Positions 39,170-49,065 are shown, counted from the first letter of the stretch. The stretch is 64,000 bases of DNA from an uncultured Tolumonas sp. (GCF_963678185.1 NZ_OY782757.1:3552501-3616500), one strand, 5' to 3'. Translations and numbers: made by a program. Notes: generated from the sequence alone by a model not told the origin.

Positions 39170-39848
39170 GACGCAACCTCTTATCATTCAGGTCAATAAT
39201 TTGTCGCAACGGGTTTCAGTTGGTAAGGAACAGCTTACCATTCTTGACCAGATCCAGTTACAAGTTAAGGCAGGTGAGAGTCTTGCTATTGTCGGTGCTT
39301 CGGGTTCGGGTAAATCGACGTTACTGGGGATGTTAGCCGGCTTGGATATTCCCAGTGAGGGGGAAATATTTATCGCCGGACAAGCATTACATCAGATGGA
39401 TGAAGAGCAACGGGCTAAATTACGTTCAGATAAAATTGGTTTTGTATTTCAGTCGTTTTTGTTGATTCCAGAGCTTACTGCATTGGAAAACGTCATGTTA
39501 CCGGCGGAATTACGCGGTATTAAACAAGCGCGGGAATTGGCAACCACCTTGCTAAAAGCTGTTGGTTTGGGGGAGCGATTACAACATAAGCCTGCCAAAT
39601 TATCGGGTGGTGAACAGCAACGGGTGGCATTAGCTCGTGCGTTCATTGGCCAGCCAGCGTTATTACTCGCCGATGAGCCAACTGGCAATTTAGATCAGCA
39701 TACTGGTCAAAAGATTGCCGATTTACTGTTTCGTATGAATAAAGAGTCTGGTTCTAGTCTGGTTATCGTGACGCATGATGTGGCATTGGCAACTCGTTGT
39801 CAGCGGCAGGTACATATGCATGCCGGGCAATTGGAGGAGTCTCGATGA
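39168..39848 (+). CDS. ybbA: ABC transporter ATP-binding protein YbbA
   Basis: 226-residue LolD/MacB-type ATPase. Walker A GASGSGKS (43-50), signature [14 protein letters not shown], Walker B LLLADEPTGNLD. It pairs with the FtsX-like permease YbbP that follows (overlap ATGA). The start at 39168 follows AGGA by eight bases; this start lies opposite the tesA start codon. The tesA-ybbA-ybbP arrangement is the same in E. coli. The exported substrate is unknown; a role in lipid or membrane release is plausible. Confidence 0.93.
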   Translation: MTQPLIIQVNNLSQRVSVGKEQLTILDQIQLQVKAGESLAIVGASGSGKSTLLGMLAGLDIPSEGEIFIAGQALHQMDEEQRAKLRSDKIGFVFQSFLLIPELTALENVMLPAELRGIKQARELATTLLKAVGLGERLQHKPAKLSGGEQQRVALARAFIGQPALLLADEPTGNLDQHTGQKIADLLFRMNKESGSSLVIVTHDVALATRCQRQVHMHAGQLEESR

Positions 39849-42280
39849 TTAAATTATTGTGGCGACTATTTTGCCGGATGGGGTGGCAAGGTGGCTTACA
39901 GTGGTTTGTGCTGGCGCTGGCCGTTTGCATCGCCTCCGTGCTGAGTGTCTCGCTGGTTTCTGATCGATTGACACAAAGCCTGAAAGTTTCTGGTCGTGAT
40001 TTTCTGGCCGCCGATCGCGTCGTGGAATCAGCAAATCCATTGCCAGATCTTTGGTTAAAACAAGCGCATGACAGCGGCTTGCAATTCACCCATACGACTG
40101 AATTCTCCACCATGCTGTTAGCTGGTGAACAGATGCAGCTGGCGTCAGCGAAAGCCATTGAGAGTGGTTATCCTTTTTATGGTCATCTGGTGTTGGCGCC
40201 ACAACAAGAGGTACGCCCAGGAGAGCTTTGGCTTTCCCATCAGCTCATGCTGTTGTTGCAGGTAAAATTGGGTGATAAAGTGCAATTGGGCTCAACGTCT
40301 TTACGTGTTGCGGGCGAATTACTGCAAGAGCCCGATCAGAGTTTTAATCCCTTGGCGCTGGCACCGCGGGCCTTGATGCATCAGCATGATTTAGGGGCGG
40401 CACAGGTCATCTTGCCGGGTAGCCGGGTTACCCATCGTTATCTGTTCCATGGTATGGAATCAGCGCTGAATAACTGGGACGCTTGGTTAGCCACACGTTT
40501 ACAACCAGGGCAAAAGTTATTAAAACCAGAACAAGCCAACCGTAATTTATCGCATCAATTAGAACGCAGTGAACGTTTCTTTCGGGTTGCCTCTTTACTT
40601 GGGTTATTGCTCGGCGCCACGGCCATGAGTATTGCCATACAGCAATATGCGCGACAAACACAAAGTATGCTTGCGTTACTAAAAACATTTGGCGCTTCTC
40701 GCCGCCAGATCATGCAATTATTGGGTGGCTTATTAAGTCTGCTCACCTTGGCTGGTATTACGATCGGTTGTCTGTTGGGCTGGTTAATTCACCGTTGGAT
40801 GGTCTGGCAATTGGGTAGTGCCTTACCACCTGATCTGGCTACACCTTCATATCAACCCTTTATCTTGGCATTTGTTTTAGGCGGTGTACTGGTTTCGTTA
40901 CTGGTATGTATTCCGTTGTGGCGTTTGCTGGACGTTCCAGCTTTACGTGTATTACGTCAGGAACAGGAAAGTCGTATTCCGGCATGGCTGGCGTTACCGC
41001 TACTGATTATGGGTTTGTTATTCATCAACTTATTGCTATTACAGGATACCAAACTGGTATTTAGCCTGTTGGGCGGGGTGATCGCCTTGATTATAGCGTT
41101 GGGGGGAATGGGCTATTTATTATTACGCTTATTACCAAAAGGCGTAACAGGCAGCAGCTTTTATCTGGCCGTGCAACATTGGCAACGGCAACCCCTGGAA
41201 ATATTACATCAGTTAAGTGGCATCGCTTTATCGCTATTATTGCTGGGCGTCGTGATCAGTGTGCGCAGTGAAATTGTCAGTGGTTTCCAGACCTTTTTAC
41301 CTGCGGATGCGCCCAATCGTTTTATGATCAATATCCCTGATGCCGATAAACCGGCTCTCGAGCAATTTTTACAGCAGTACAAACTGACTCATGCGCCGCT
41401 TTATCCTATTGTAAGAGGGCGGTTGACGCACATTAATGATGAGGCGGTATCTCAGCAAGATGAACAATCCGGACGCAAAGGCATTCACCGCGAGCTGACG
41501 ATGACCGCCCAGGCTGAATTACCGGCAGATAGTCTGGTGGTCAGTGGTGAAGGCTGGCAAGGTGCGATGACCGGGCAAGTATCTATCGAGCAGGGCGTGG
41601 CAACGGAGCTGAATATTAAATTGCACGATCGTTTGCGCTTTACCGTCGATGATCAGGTTTTCGAGGTCACGGTTCGTAATATCCGGCAAGTGGATTGGCA
41701 AAGCATGCGACCTAATTTTTTCATGATTTTTTCACCGGACGTATTAAAACCTTTTGCGGTGAACTGGATGACCAGCTTGCGGGTTTCTGCAGCACAATTA
41801 CCGGATGAAATTGAACTGGCGCGCACATTTCCAACCATCACGACACTCAATATCGACTCGTTACTGAATAAATTGCAGAGTGTGTTAGATAAGCTGGCTC
41901 GGGCGATGACCTTACTCATGTTGCTGGTTTCAGCGGCTGCAATATTGGTGCTACTGGTGCAATGGCAAGCCGGCTTACAACAACGGCAAACCAGTTTGTT
42001 ATTAATGCGCACGTTAGGGGCCAGACGTCAGCAACTGCGTGATATGTTGCACTGGCAAGCGATTCTGCTGGGTGGTTTTGCTGGCATTACTGCGGCGTTT
42101 AGCTGTGAGCTGATCCGCTGGTGGTTGCATGCAGAGTGGAGCGAGCAGGCATGGCAATGGTTACCGGTGCTGTGGTGGTTATTGCCGTTGAGCGGTGCAT
42201 CTACGGTTTTATTGGTATCGCAATTTACGTTACAACCATTGCTAAGACGCACCTTAGCCGCAAGATTACGGGCGTTGTAA
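39845..42280 (+). CDS. ybbP: FtsX-like ABC permease YbbP
   Basis: 811-residue inner-membrane protein with about ten membrane helices: one near 15-35, groups at about 255-380 and 390-480, and a C-terminal FtsX-type group (about 685-800). Two large periplasmic domains are in between. FtsX repeats carry motifs such as LLKTFGASRRQIMQLLGG and LLMRTLGARRQQLRDML. The MacB/LolE-like architecture suggests mechanotransmission across the periplasm rather than simple transport. GGAGGAG precedes the ATG. Confidence 0.92.
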   Translation: MIKLLWRLFCRMGWQGGLQWFVLALAVCIASVLSVSLVSDRLTQSLKVSGRDFLAADRVVESANPLPDLWLKQAHDSGLQFTHTTEFSTMLLAGEQMQLASAKAIESGYPFYGHLVLAPQQEVRPGELWLSHQLMLLLQVKLGDKVQLGSTSLRVAGELLQEPDQSFNPLALAPRALMHQHDLGAAQVILPGSRVTHRYLFHGMESALNNWDAWLATRLQPGQKLLKPEQANRNLSHQLERSERFFRVASLLGLLLGATAMSIAIQQYARQTQSMLALLKTFGASRRQIMQLLGGLLSLLTLAGITIGCLLGWLIHRWMVWQLGSALPPDLATPSYQPFILAFVLGGVLVSLLVCIPLWRLLDVPALRVLRQEQESRIPAWLALPLLIMGLLFINLLLLQDTKLVFSLLGGVIALIIALGGMGYLLLRLLPKGVTGSSFYLAVQHWQRQPLEILHQLSGIALSLLLLGVVISVRSEIVSGFQTFLPADAPNRFMINIPDADKPALEQFLQQYKLTHAPLYPIVRGRLTHINDEAVSQQDEQSGRKGIHRELTMTAQAELPADSLVVSGEGWQGAMTGQVSIEQGVATELNIKLHDRLRFTVDDQVFEVTVRNIRQVDWQSMRPNFFMIFSPDVLKPFAVNWMTSLRVSAAQLPDEIELARTFPTITTLNIDSLLNKLQSVLDKLARAMTLLMLLVSAAAILVLLVQWQAGLQQRQTSLLLMRTLGARRQQLRDMLHWQAILLGGFAGITAAFSCELIRWWLHAEWSEQAWQWLPVLWWLLPLSGASTVLLVSQFTLQPLLRRTLAARLRAL

Positions 42281-42284
42281 GGCG

Positions 42285-43184
42285 TTAATCTTCAAGTACA
42301 TGATGCAGGGCTTCCGGCAAAGTTGGATAACGAAACTGGAAGCCTGCTTCCAGTAACCGTGTTGGTTGCACATTTTGCCCATTCAGCAACAGATCGGCCA
42401 TTTCGCCCAATAGTAATTTTAAGACCCAGGCTGGTGTATGCAGGCAATGAGGGCGATGCAGCGCCTTTGCCAACGTCGCGCTAAATTCAGCATTGCTGAT
42501 CACATGAGGGGTAGTAGCATTATAGATGCCCGAACATTGTGGGTGTTCCAGCAAAAAACGGATCACATAAACCAGATCAGTGCGGGTGATCCAAGACACC
42601 ATCTGTTTTCCGGAACCCAGCGCCCCACCTAAACCACACCAATAGGCCGGTAACATTTTGGCTAATGCGCCGCCTTGAGTGCCTAGCACTAAACCTATCC
42701 GAATAATGCAAACCCGACAGTTAAACGATGATGCTTGTTGTGCCAGCTCTTCCCAGTGTGCACAAACTCGGTTGGGAAAATCTGTTTGTGTAGGAACAAA
42801 ACCTTCATCTAATGGTTCTGCTCCCTGTGCACCATAAAAACCGATCGCTGAGGCATTGATCCAGATCCGAGGCGCGGGAGTGCTATTTTTTAGTTTTGTC
42901 AGCAACGCTTCGGTGATCAGCCAGCGGCTTTCGCTGATACGACGTTTTTGTTCCACACTCCAGCGTTTTGCCGCCAGCGACTCACCGGCTAAATTAATAA
43001 TAGCATCCACACCATCAAGGGAATTTAGCTGTTCCAGTTGGATAACTTTAGAGTTATCCACAGCTAATCGCTTAGCTGCTAACGTTGGTCGTCGGCTAAC
43101 CAATAATAGTTCATGATCTGCTCGCAATAAATTGACTAAAGATTGACCAATAAAACCGCTGGCACCTGTGATCAGGATCTTCAT
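42285..43184 (-). CDS. yfcH: Epimerase-family NAD(P)-binding protein YfcH
   Basis: 299-residue SDR39U1-type protein. The dinucleotide-binding motif TGASGFIG lies at about 7-14; DAIINLAGESLAAKRW and the C-terminal DUF1731 segment (LLLGEMADLLLNGQNVQPTRLLEAGFQF shape) are family-specific. E. coli YfcH has no established substrate. The start at 43184 has AAGGCGG upstream; 11 upstream codons are open but unsupported. It converges on ybbP with a 4-base gap and no terminator between. Confidence 0.93.
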   Translation of the reverse strand: MKILITGASGFIGQSLVNLLRADHELLLVSRRPTLAAKRLAVDNSKVIQLEQLNSLDGVDAIINLAGESLAAKRWSVEQKRRISESRWLITEALLTKLKNSTPAPRIWINASAIGFYGAQGAEPLDEGFVPTQTDFPNRVCAHWEELAQQASSFNCRVCIIRIGLVLGTQGGALAKMLPAYWCGLGGALGSGKQMVSWITRTDLVYVIRFLLEHPQCSGIYNATTPHVISNAEFSATLAKALHRPHCLHTPAWVLKLLLGEMADLLLNGQNVQPTRLLEAGFQFRYPTLPEALHHVLED

Positions 43185-43301
43185 ATGACCGCCTTGCTGA
43201 TAAAGTGAGCAATTCACAGAGAGAGAGACTGTAATCAGTATGTCGGATATGCGGATTCAGATGTTTTTTTCTGCAGATCACGATTTCAATTCATTGATCT
43301 T

Positions 43302-43320
43302 ATCCACATTTCCTGTGGAT
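43302..43320. repeat. 7-bp-arm inverted repeat
   Basis: ATCCACA-TTTCC-TGTGGAT in the gap between yfcH and the unknown membrane protein gene. No T run follows, so it could be an operator or weak structure. The rest of 43185-43469 shows nothing I can support. Confidence 0.4.
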
Positions 43321-43469
43321 TGATCTGTTAGCAACAGGCTGAGAAACAGTGATTATAGAAAAAAGAGCATGTCGCTACATCTATCATCGATTGAATTGAC
43401 ACCAGTTGCTAAAAAATAAAAGAAGGAGTTTGCAGTGTTTCTTGAATGGGTTGACTTACGTTAGATGCG

Positions 43470-43874
43470 TTATTTCATGTGTGTTCTAGGCGCTTTTAGT
43501 TTGATTGGGTGATAGACATGGCATCTATACACATAACGTTTAGCTGCGCAGTACAAAGCCCATAAGATAAGAATACCCCCAGCAATGACAAAGTAGAGTT
43601 GCTGAGTGCTACGGAGCAAAATGAGCCCGATAAACAGATTGATGAAAGGCAATATTTCATAAAGTAATTCAGGAAAGAATAATAGGGTATGCAGAATGAT
43701 GTTTTGATCATCGGTACGTCGATATTCAGAACGCATCATCCACGTGATGGCCCCAGCCCAAAAGAATAAAACGGCAGAAAACAACAACAGAAATCCGTGA
43801 GCCATATTCAACAACAAGGCTCCAAAAAATAGGCAGATGATTGGTAACATTTCATAGAGCAGTGTGGGCAACAT
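43470..43874 (-). CDS. Unknown four-helix membrane protein with internal duplication
   Basis: 134-residue hydrophobic protein I do not recognise. It has two copies of one two-helix unit: LLYEMLPIICLFFGALLL at residues 5-22 and LLYEILPFINLFIGLILL at 70-87 (12 of 18 identical), each followed by a second helix (about 27-47 and 92-112) ending in basic residues (RSEYRR; AKRYVYR). The predicted topology is four helices with the N-termini of both units on one side. The C-terminus is basic. It stands alone between yfcH and pta. The ATG at 43874 has only a weak AGAG upstream. Codon use is not obviously foreign. No function is proposed. Confidence 0.7.
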   Translation of the reverse strand: MLPTLLYEMLPIICLFFGALLLNMAHGFLLLFSAVLFFWAGAITWMMRSEYRRTDDQNIILHTLLFFPELLYEILPFINLFIGLILLRSTQQLYFVIAGGILILWALYCAAKRYVYRCHVYHPIKLKAPRTHMK

Positions 43875-43920
43875 ACTGAGCTCTTTATTTTGTTGGCCCG
43901 TGCATTAAATATAGCTGATT

Positions 43921-43979
43921 GGTAATCGCGTTGAGTGTTTTTTGCTCAATATCATATATTGATTACCGGAGTGTTTTTC
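43921..43979. repeat. Nested inverted repeats and a 10-bp direct repeat
   Basis: Outer arms GGTAATC (43921-43927) and GATTACC (43961-43967) enclose inner arms TTGAG (43931-43935) and CTCAA (43945-43949). GAGTGTTTTT occurs at 43933-43942 and again at 43970-43979. The element lies between the unknown membrane gene and the pta terminator. It could be a regulatory site or small structured RNA; no promoter is assigned. Confidence 0.4.
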
Positions 43980-44045
43980 ATGAATGGCCGTTGGTGAATA
44001 GAGTTTATTGGTTCAGATGCCTGAAGACATATTCCGAAGAAATAA

Positions 44046-44071
44046 AAAAGCCCTGTAAATACAGGGCTTTT
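44046..44071 (-). terminator. Terminator of ackA-pta
   Basis: AAAAGCCCTGT-AAAT-ACAGGGCTTTT, 20 bases after the pta stop codon, with a T run on the minus strand. Confidence 0.92.
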
Positions 44072-44091
44072 AAAGACAGCTAAAAGTAGAA

Positions 44092-46248
44092 TTAATCCTG
44101 ACCTTGAGTTGCCTGAATACCAGTCAGCGCGATGGTATAAACGATATCGTCTACCAGAGCACCACGAGACAAGTCATTTACTGGTTTACGCATACCTTGC
44201 AGCATCGGGCCGATAGAGACCAGATCAGCAGAACGCTGTACTGCTTTATAGGTTGTGTTACCGGTGTTCAGATCTGGGAACACGAACACTGTAGCTTGAC
44301 CAGCAACCGGAGAGTTCGGTGCTTTAGACAGCGCCACGTCAGCCATAACTGCTGCGTCATATTGCAATGGGCCGTCGATGATCAGATCAGGACGTTTTTC
44401 CTTCGCAATACGAGTCGCTTCGCGCACTTTATCAACATCCGCACCAGTACCAGAAGTACCAGTTGAGTAGGAGATCATAGCAACGCGAGGTTCAATGCCA
44501 AATGCAGTCGCAGAGTCTGCTGATTGGATAGCAATTTCTGCCAGTTGTTCAGCGTTTGGATCTGGATTGATCGCGCAGTCACCATAGACCAGAACCTGAT
44601 CAGGCAACAGCATGAAGAACACAGAAGAGACCAGAGAACTGCCTGGTGCTGTTTTTATGATCTGCAGCGGAGGACGAATAGTATTGGCAGTGGTATGCAC
44701 TGCACCAGATACCAGACCGTCCACTTCGTTGCGTTCCAGCATCAAAGTACCCAGCACGACGTTGTCTTCCAGCTGTTCGCGGGCAACAACTTCGGTAATA
44801 CCTTTGCTCTTACGCAGTTCTACCAGACGTGGTACATAACGTTCACGCGCTTCAACTGGATCGATGATTTCAACTACATCGCTCAGTATCACGCCTTGTT
44901 GTTCAGCAACACGACGAATTTCATCCGGGTTACCTAACAGTACTGGACGGGCAATACCGCGTTCCGCACAGATAGCTGCAGCACGGATGGTACGTGGCTC
45001 TTCGCCTTCTGGTAGTACGATACGTTTGTTCGCTTTGCGTGCACGTTCAGTCAGCTGATAGCGGAATGCTGGTGGGCTCAGACGACGAGGATGGCTAGAC
45101 TCAGAAGTCAGTGACTCTAACCAGTGTTTGTCAATATGGCCGGCCACATAGTCTTGTACCAATTCAATACGCGCGTTATCGTCAATCGGAATTTCAACGT
45201 TGAAATTCTGCAGGCTGACTGCTGTTTGCCAAGTGTTGGTATCGATCATCAGGATTGGCAGACCAGTCTGCATTGCCTGCTGACACAACGCCATCACTTG
45301 CGGCTCAGGATGGTAACCACCAGTCAGCAGCAATGCGCCCAGCTTAACGCCGTTCATTGCAGACAGACAGGCAGATACAATCACATCAGAACGGTCGCCG
45401 GAGGTGACTAACAGGCTACCTGGTTTGAAGTGTTGCACCATGTTATGAATAGAACGCGCGCAGAAAGTCACAATGTTCAAACGGCGAGTATAGATTTCAC
45501 CTTCATTGATGATTTTGGCATTCAGATGACGCGCCAGATCAATCGCACGTGGTGCAATTAACTGTGCATTCCATGGAATACAACCCAGGATCTGCAATGG
45601 CGATTTACCAAAGAATTGCAGGATCTCTAATGGATTGCCGCCATTGTCACCGGTATGGTGAGCTTCGAACATTTCAGTCAAATCTGGGCGGGTAATGCCA
45701 TGTTCATCAACTGGCGCACCAACTTTGTTGATGATGCAACCAACGATACGTTTGCTGTTGGCACCACCGAAGTTGGCACACGCCAGTTCGATGCTTTCTT
45801 TCAGCTTCTGGCTGGAGTAGTTACCCGGATGGGTCACCAGCACAATGTCTGCGTCCAGTGCGGTCGCAATTTCATGGTTTAGCTTATTGGCGAATGGTTG
45901 CTTATCAACAGGCACTAAGCCTTCGATCACCACCACTTCGGCACCACTCTCTATGATGTGTCTTTCATAGAGTGCGACAATCTCTTCTAACAGAATAGCA
46001 CTGTCGTTAGACGTGATCATATTCGCTGCATATTGCAGGGAGAGTGGTTCAGGAGGTGTGATGTTTGAACCGGCACGAATGACGGCAGTTGATGTTTCTG
46101 GGCCAGATTGGCCAGGTCTCGGTTGAGCTACCGGTTTAAAAAAGCTTACGTTAACGCCATGACGCTCCATCGCCCGGACCATGCCCAGACTTACAGAGGT
46201 GACGCCAACGCCGGTGCCAATCGGGATAAGCATGATTGTACGAGCCAC
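44092..46248 (-). CDS. pta: Phosphate acetyltransferase (long form)
   Basis: 718-residue enzyme converting acetyl-CoA and phosphate to acetyl phosphate. It has three parts: an N-terminal P-loop-like AAA_26 domain (from [22 protein letters not shown]), a DRTGG domain (about 225-335), and the catalytic PTA_PTB domain from about 395 ([43 protein letters not shown] end). The length matches enteric Pta (714). With AckA it yields acetate and ATP during overflow or fermentation, and acetyl phosphate as a phosphodonor. It lies 76 bases after ackA, separated by a hairpin. Confidence 0.97.
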   Translation of the reverse strand: MARTIMLIPIGTGVGVTSVSLGMVRAMERHGVNVSFFKPVAQPRPGQSGPETSTAVIRAGSNITPPEPLSLQYAANMITSNDSAILLEEIVALYERHIIESGAEVVVIEGLVPVDKQPFANKLNHEIATALDADIVLVTHPGNYSSQKLKESIELACANFGGANSKRIVGCIINKVGAPVDEHGITRPDLTEMFEAHHTGDNGGNPLEILQFFGKSPLQILGCIPWNAQLIAPRAIDLARHLNAKIINEGEIYTRRLNIVTFCARSIHNMVQHFKPGSLLVTSGDRSDVIVSACLSAMNGVKLGALLLTGGYHPEPQVMALCQQAMQTGLPILMIDTNTWQTAVSLQNFNVEIPIDDNARIELVQDYVAGHIDKHWLESLTSESSHPRRLSPPAFRYQLTERARKANKRIVLPEGEEPRTIRAAAICAERGIARPVLLGNPDEIRRVAEQQGVILSDVVEIIDPVEARERYVPRLVELRKSKGITEVVAREQLEDNVVLGTLMLERNEVDGLVSGAVHTTANTIRPPLQIIKTAPGSSLVSSVFFMLLPDQVLVYGDCAINPDPNAEQLAEIAIQSADSATAFGIEPRVAMISYSTGTSGTGADVDKVREATRIAKEKRPDLIIDGPLQYDAAVMADVALSKAPNSPVAGQATVFVFPDLNTGNTTYKAVQRSADLVSIGPMLQGMRKPVNDLSRGALVDDIVYTIALTGIQATQGQD

Positions 46249-46287
46249 TTAATATCCCCTTGTTTCGACGGTTTATCTACTAATGAA

Positions 46288-46309
46288 AAGGCTGCCCGTA
46301 GGCAGCCTT
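46288..46309 (-). terminator. Intercistronic hairpin between ackA and pta
   Basis: AAGGCTGCC-CGTA-GGCAGCCTT with four T's after it on the minus strand. It may be a partial terminator that lowers pta relative to ackA, or an mRNA-stabilising structure. Confidence 0.65.
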
Positions 46310-46324
46310 GAGTATTCTATCTTA

Positions 46325-47521
46325 TCAGGCGACCAAATTCGCCGCATCTCTTGCAATCACCCACTCTTCGTTAGTAGGGATCACCATGGCAACCGTGCTG
46401 CCCGGTTCAGAGATGATACCCTGTTTACCAAAGCGAGTGGCAAGGTTGGCTTCGGTGCTGACTTTAAAGCCCAGCAGACCGAGACGATTTAACGTCAGTT
46501 CACGAATAGGGGCCGAATTTTCACCAATACCACCGGTGAAGACAACAGCATCTAAACGTCCATCCAATGCAGCGGTGTAACTAGCGATGTATTTTGCCAG
46601 ACGATAGCAGTAAATATCCATCGCTCGTTTCGCTTCTTCTTTAGTTTCGTAGTTATCTTCGACGAAACGACAGTCACTGGTCTCTTGTGTCAAGCCAAGC
46701 AGGCCAGATTCTTTGGTCAGGATCTTATGAATATCATCCAAACTCATTCCCAGCGCATCATGCAGATGGAAAATGATGGCCGGATCGATATCACCACAAC
46801 GGGTGCCCATCACCAGACCTTCCAGCGGTGTCATCCCCATTGACGTATCAACGGAATGACCGCCTTTGATCGCACACACCGAACCACCGTTACCCAGATG
46901 ACAGTTGATAATATTCAACTCTTCGACTGGCTTGTTCAGTATTTCGGCTGCTTTCAGGCTAATATAGTAATGGCTGGTGCCATGCATGCCGTAACGGCGG
47001 ATACCGTTATCGGTGTATAACTGATATGGCAACGCATACAGATAAGCCTGTTCTGGCATGGTCTGATGGAATGCTGTATCAAATACCGCAACATTTGGTA
47101 ATGATGGGAAAGCATGCTTCGCGGCACTGATCCCAACCAAATGTGCAGGGTTATGCAGTGGCGCTAATGTGCTGCAGTCTTCAATGCCTTTAACCACAGC
47201 GTCATCAATCACAACTGATTGAGTAAACTTCTCACCACCATGAACAACGCGATGACCGATAGCGATCAACTCAGCCGCCAGTTCTGGTTTGTTCGGCAGG
47301 ATGGTCTGTACGATAAAATCGAGGGCTTCCTGATGAGCGGCACCCACGCCTAAATCGGCGCTGCCTTTGGCTCCATCCAGTTTCCACTTGATTCTGGCGT
47401 CATCGAGGTGCAAACATTCAGCAATGCCTGAGAGTTTTTCATCACCAGAGGTGGCGTCAAGCACGGCAAATTTCAAAGAAGAACTGCCGCAGTTAAGTAC
47501 AAGAACCAACTTGTCACTCAT
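46325..47521 (-). CDS. ackA: Acetate kinase
   Basis: 398-residue ASKHA-fold kinase forming ATP and acetate from acetyl phosphate. [10 protein letters not shown] at the N-terminus (nucleotide site), GHRVVHGG (near 90), catalytic FDTAFH (Asp near 148), [10 protein letters not shown] and [14 protein letters not shown] are all seen. Upstream DNA (47522-47801), shared with the divergent yfbV, contains two inverted repeats. Operon ackA-pta. Confidence 0.98.
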   Translation of the reverse strand: MSDKLVLVLNCGSSSLKFAVLDATSGDEKLSGIAECLHLDDARIKWKLDGAKGSADLGVGAAHQEALDFIVQTILPNKPELAAELIAIGHRVVHGGEKFTQSVVIDDAVVKGIEDCSTLAPLHNPAHLVGISAAKHAFPSLPNVAVFDTAFHQTMPEQAYLYALPYQLYTDNGIRRYGMHGTSHYYISLKAAEILNKPVEELNIINCHLGNGGSVCAIKGGHSVDTSMGMTPLEGLVMGTRCGDIDPAIIFHLHDALGMSLDDIHKILTKESGLLGLTQETSDCRFVEDNYETKEEAKRAMDIYCYRLAKYIASYTAALDGRLDAVVFTGGIGENSAPIRELTLNRLGLLGFKVSTEANLATRFGKQGIISEPGSTVAMVIPTNEEWVIARDAANLVA

Positions 47522-47564
47522 TCACTAATCCTAAATTATGGGTTTCTAACAATACAGTTACGGA

Positions 47565-47588
47565 TATGTTTAAAATTTGTTAAACATA
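47565..47588. promoter_or_regulatory. 24-bp inverted repeat upstream of ackA
   Basis: TATGTTTAA-AATTTG-TTAAACATA, perfect 9-bp arms, 44-67 bases upstream of the ackA start. Its position suits a regulator site or the promoter itself. A second pair ACCACTTA (47632-47639) / TAAGTGGT (47664-47671) and the palindrome AGCATATGCT (47601-47610) lie in the same gap. Confidence 0.5.
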
Positions 47589-47801
47589 GGCAGCAAATAT
47601 AGCATATGCTTATGTCAGGATCCCACTGTTTACCACTTATTAGGGCAATCAGTAGACCCAAACTAAGTGGTGTATATTTTCTGTTAAAACGCTGGGGTTT
47701 TAAGGCGCGAAGAATACAGTGGAAGCCTCAAAACCACAAAGATTTCTTATTTACTTAACTGTGAGTTAAAGTTAGAAAATTGGCGGAAAGGGGGAAGTAG
47801 T

Positions 47802-48224
47802 ATGAAATCTTTCGGCAAGACTCTGACACATGGTTCTGACTATTCTTCTGTCTGGCCTTCACAACCTGAATTCGCGTCTATTTTCCCTGAGCAACGTGTG
47901 ATTTATCTGCTCAATTGGGGAAAACGTATTATTCCTGCATTGATTGTATTGAGTGGCTGTTTACAACTGCAGTGGGGCAATGCGGCGCATTGGCCAACGT
48001 TTATCGCGAGTTGTCTATTTGCATTGAGTTTACCGGTGCAGGGGTATTACTGGCTGGGACGACGGGCGGATACGCAATTACCACCTTCGCTGTCTCGTTG
48101 GTACTTTGATATCAATCAGAAGATGAATTGCGCACCGTCAGTCAACCGACCCAGTTATTTTGATTTGGCAACAACACTGCGCCAAGCATTCGAGCAACTG
48201 GATCGGGTATTTTTGTTTCAGTAA
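47802..48224 (+). CDS. yfbV: UPF0208 membrane protein YfbV
   Basis: 140-residue inner-membrane protein with two helices (about 42-60 and 68-86) and a cytoplasmic tail. The N-terminus SFGKTLTHGSDYSSVWPSQPEFASIFPE and QGYYWLGRRADTQLPPSL are family signatures. E. coli YfbV was reported to insulate the terminus macrodomain; it is also next to ackA there. GGGGGAAG precedes the ATG. Its stop codon directly abuts that of convergent pflA. Confidence 0.92.
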   Translation: MKSFGKTLTHGSDYSSVWPSQPEFASIFPEQRVIYLLNWGKRIIPALIVLSGCLQLQWGNAAHWPTFIASCLFALSLPVQGYYWLGRRADTQLPPSLSRWYFDINQKMNCAPSVNRPSYFDLATTLRQAFEQLDRVFLFQ

Positions 48225-48971
48225 TTAATAGTTGGCTTTAATGCCATAAGAAACCAAAATTTCTTTCAGGTGTTCCATGACTTCTTTTTTCGGCGGATGG
48301 ACACCGTCTAATTCGTATTTTTCACCCATGGCGGTCCATTTATGCTTACCTAATTCGTGGTAGGGCAGCATTTCAATTTTTTCTACCTTGCCTTCCAATT
48401 CATCCCGGATGAATGCACCCAGTGCGTGTGCACCAGCATCATCATCACTCCAACCTGGCACTACAACATAGCGGATCCAGATTGTTTTGCCTTTCTTGGC
48501 CAGATAACGAGCAAATTCCAGACAATATTTATTGCTGACATGAGTGAGTGGAATATGAATATCGTCGTTCATGTGCTTGATATCTAACATCACCAGATCA
48601 GTTTGATCCAATAATGCATCTAATTCGGCATCGTAATGACGGATAAAGCCGTTCGTGTCGAGGCAGGTATGAATGCCTTGTGCTTTACAGGCTTTAAACC
48701 ACTCGGTGACAAATTCTTTTTGTAGCGTCGCTTCGCCACCAGATGCCGTAACACCACCACCAGATGATTTCATGTATTGGCGGTAAGCGAGCAGATCTTT
48801 CATCAGGTCATCGACAGTGACTTCTTTACCACCTTCGGTATCCCAGGTGTCACGGTTATGACAATATTTACAGCGCATCAAACAGCCCTGCATAAACGCG
48901 ATGAAACGGATCCCCGGGCCATCCACTGTTCCGCAAGTTTCAATAGAATGAATACGGCCTTTAATTGTCAT
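48225..48971 (-). CDS. pflA: Pyruvate formate-lyase 1-activating enzyme
   Basis: 248-residue radical-SAM enzyme. The [4Fe-4S] cluster cysteines are in [14 protein letters not shown] (CxxxCxxC near 30-37). It creates the glycyl radical on PflB using SAM and reduced flavodoxin (fldA is also in this window). GGAG lies seven bases before the ATG. Separate from pflB by 145 bases with a strong terminator, as in E. coli. Confidence 0.97.
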   Translation of the reverse strand: MTIKGRIHSIETCGTVDGPGIRFIAFMQGCLMRCKYCHNRDTWDTEGGKEVTVDDLMKDLLAYRQYMKSSGGGVTASGGEATLQKEFVTEWFKACKAQGIHTCLDTNGFIRHYDAELDALLDQTDLVMLDIKHMNDDIHIPLTHVSNKYCLEFARYLAKKGKTIWIRYVVVPGWSDDDAGAHALGAFIRDELEGKVEKIEMLPYHELGKHKWTAMGEKYELDGVHPPKKEVMEHLKEILVSYGIKANY

Positions 48972-49065
48972 AGTTAACTCCAGAATACTTCTTTATTAAT
49001 GTTCATTTTATTACAGATTGATACGCTGAGCACGGAGACATAGTTCAAAGCTGGATATTAATCCA

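Noticed and set aside
43241..43324. 27-codon frame between yfcH and the unknown membrane gene
   Set aside because: No ribosome site, ends inside an inverted repeat, no protein features.
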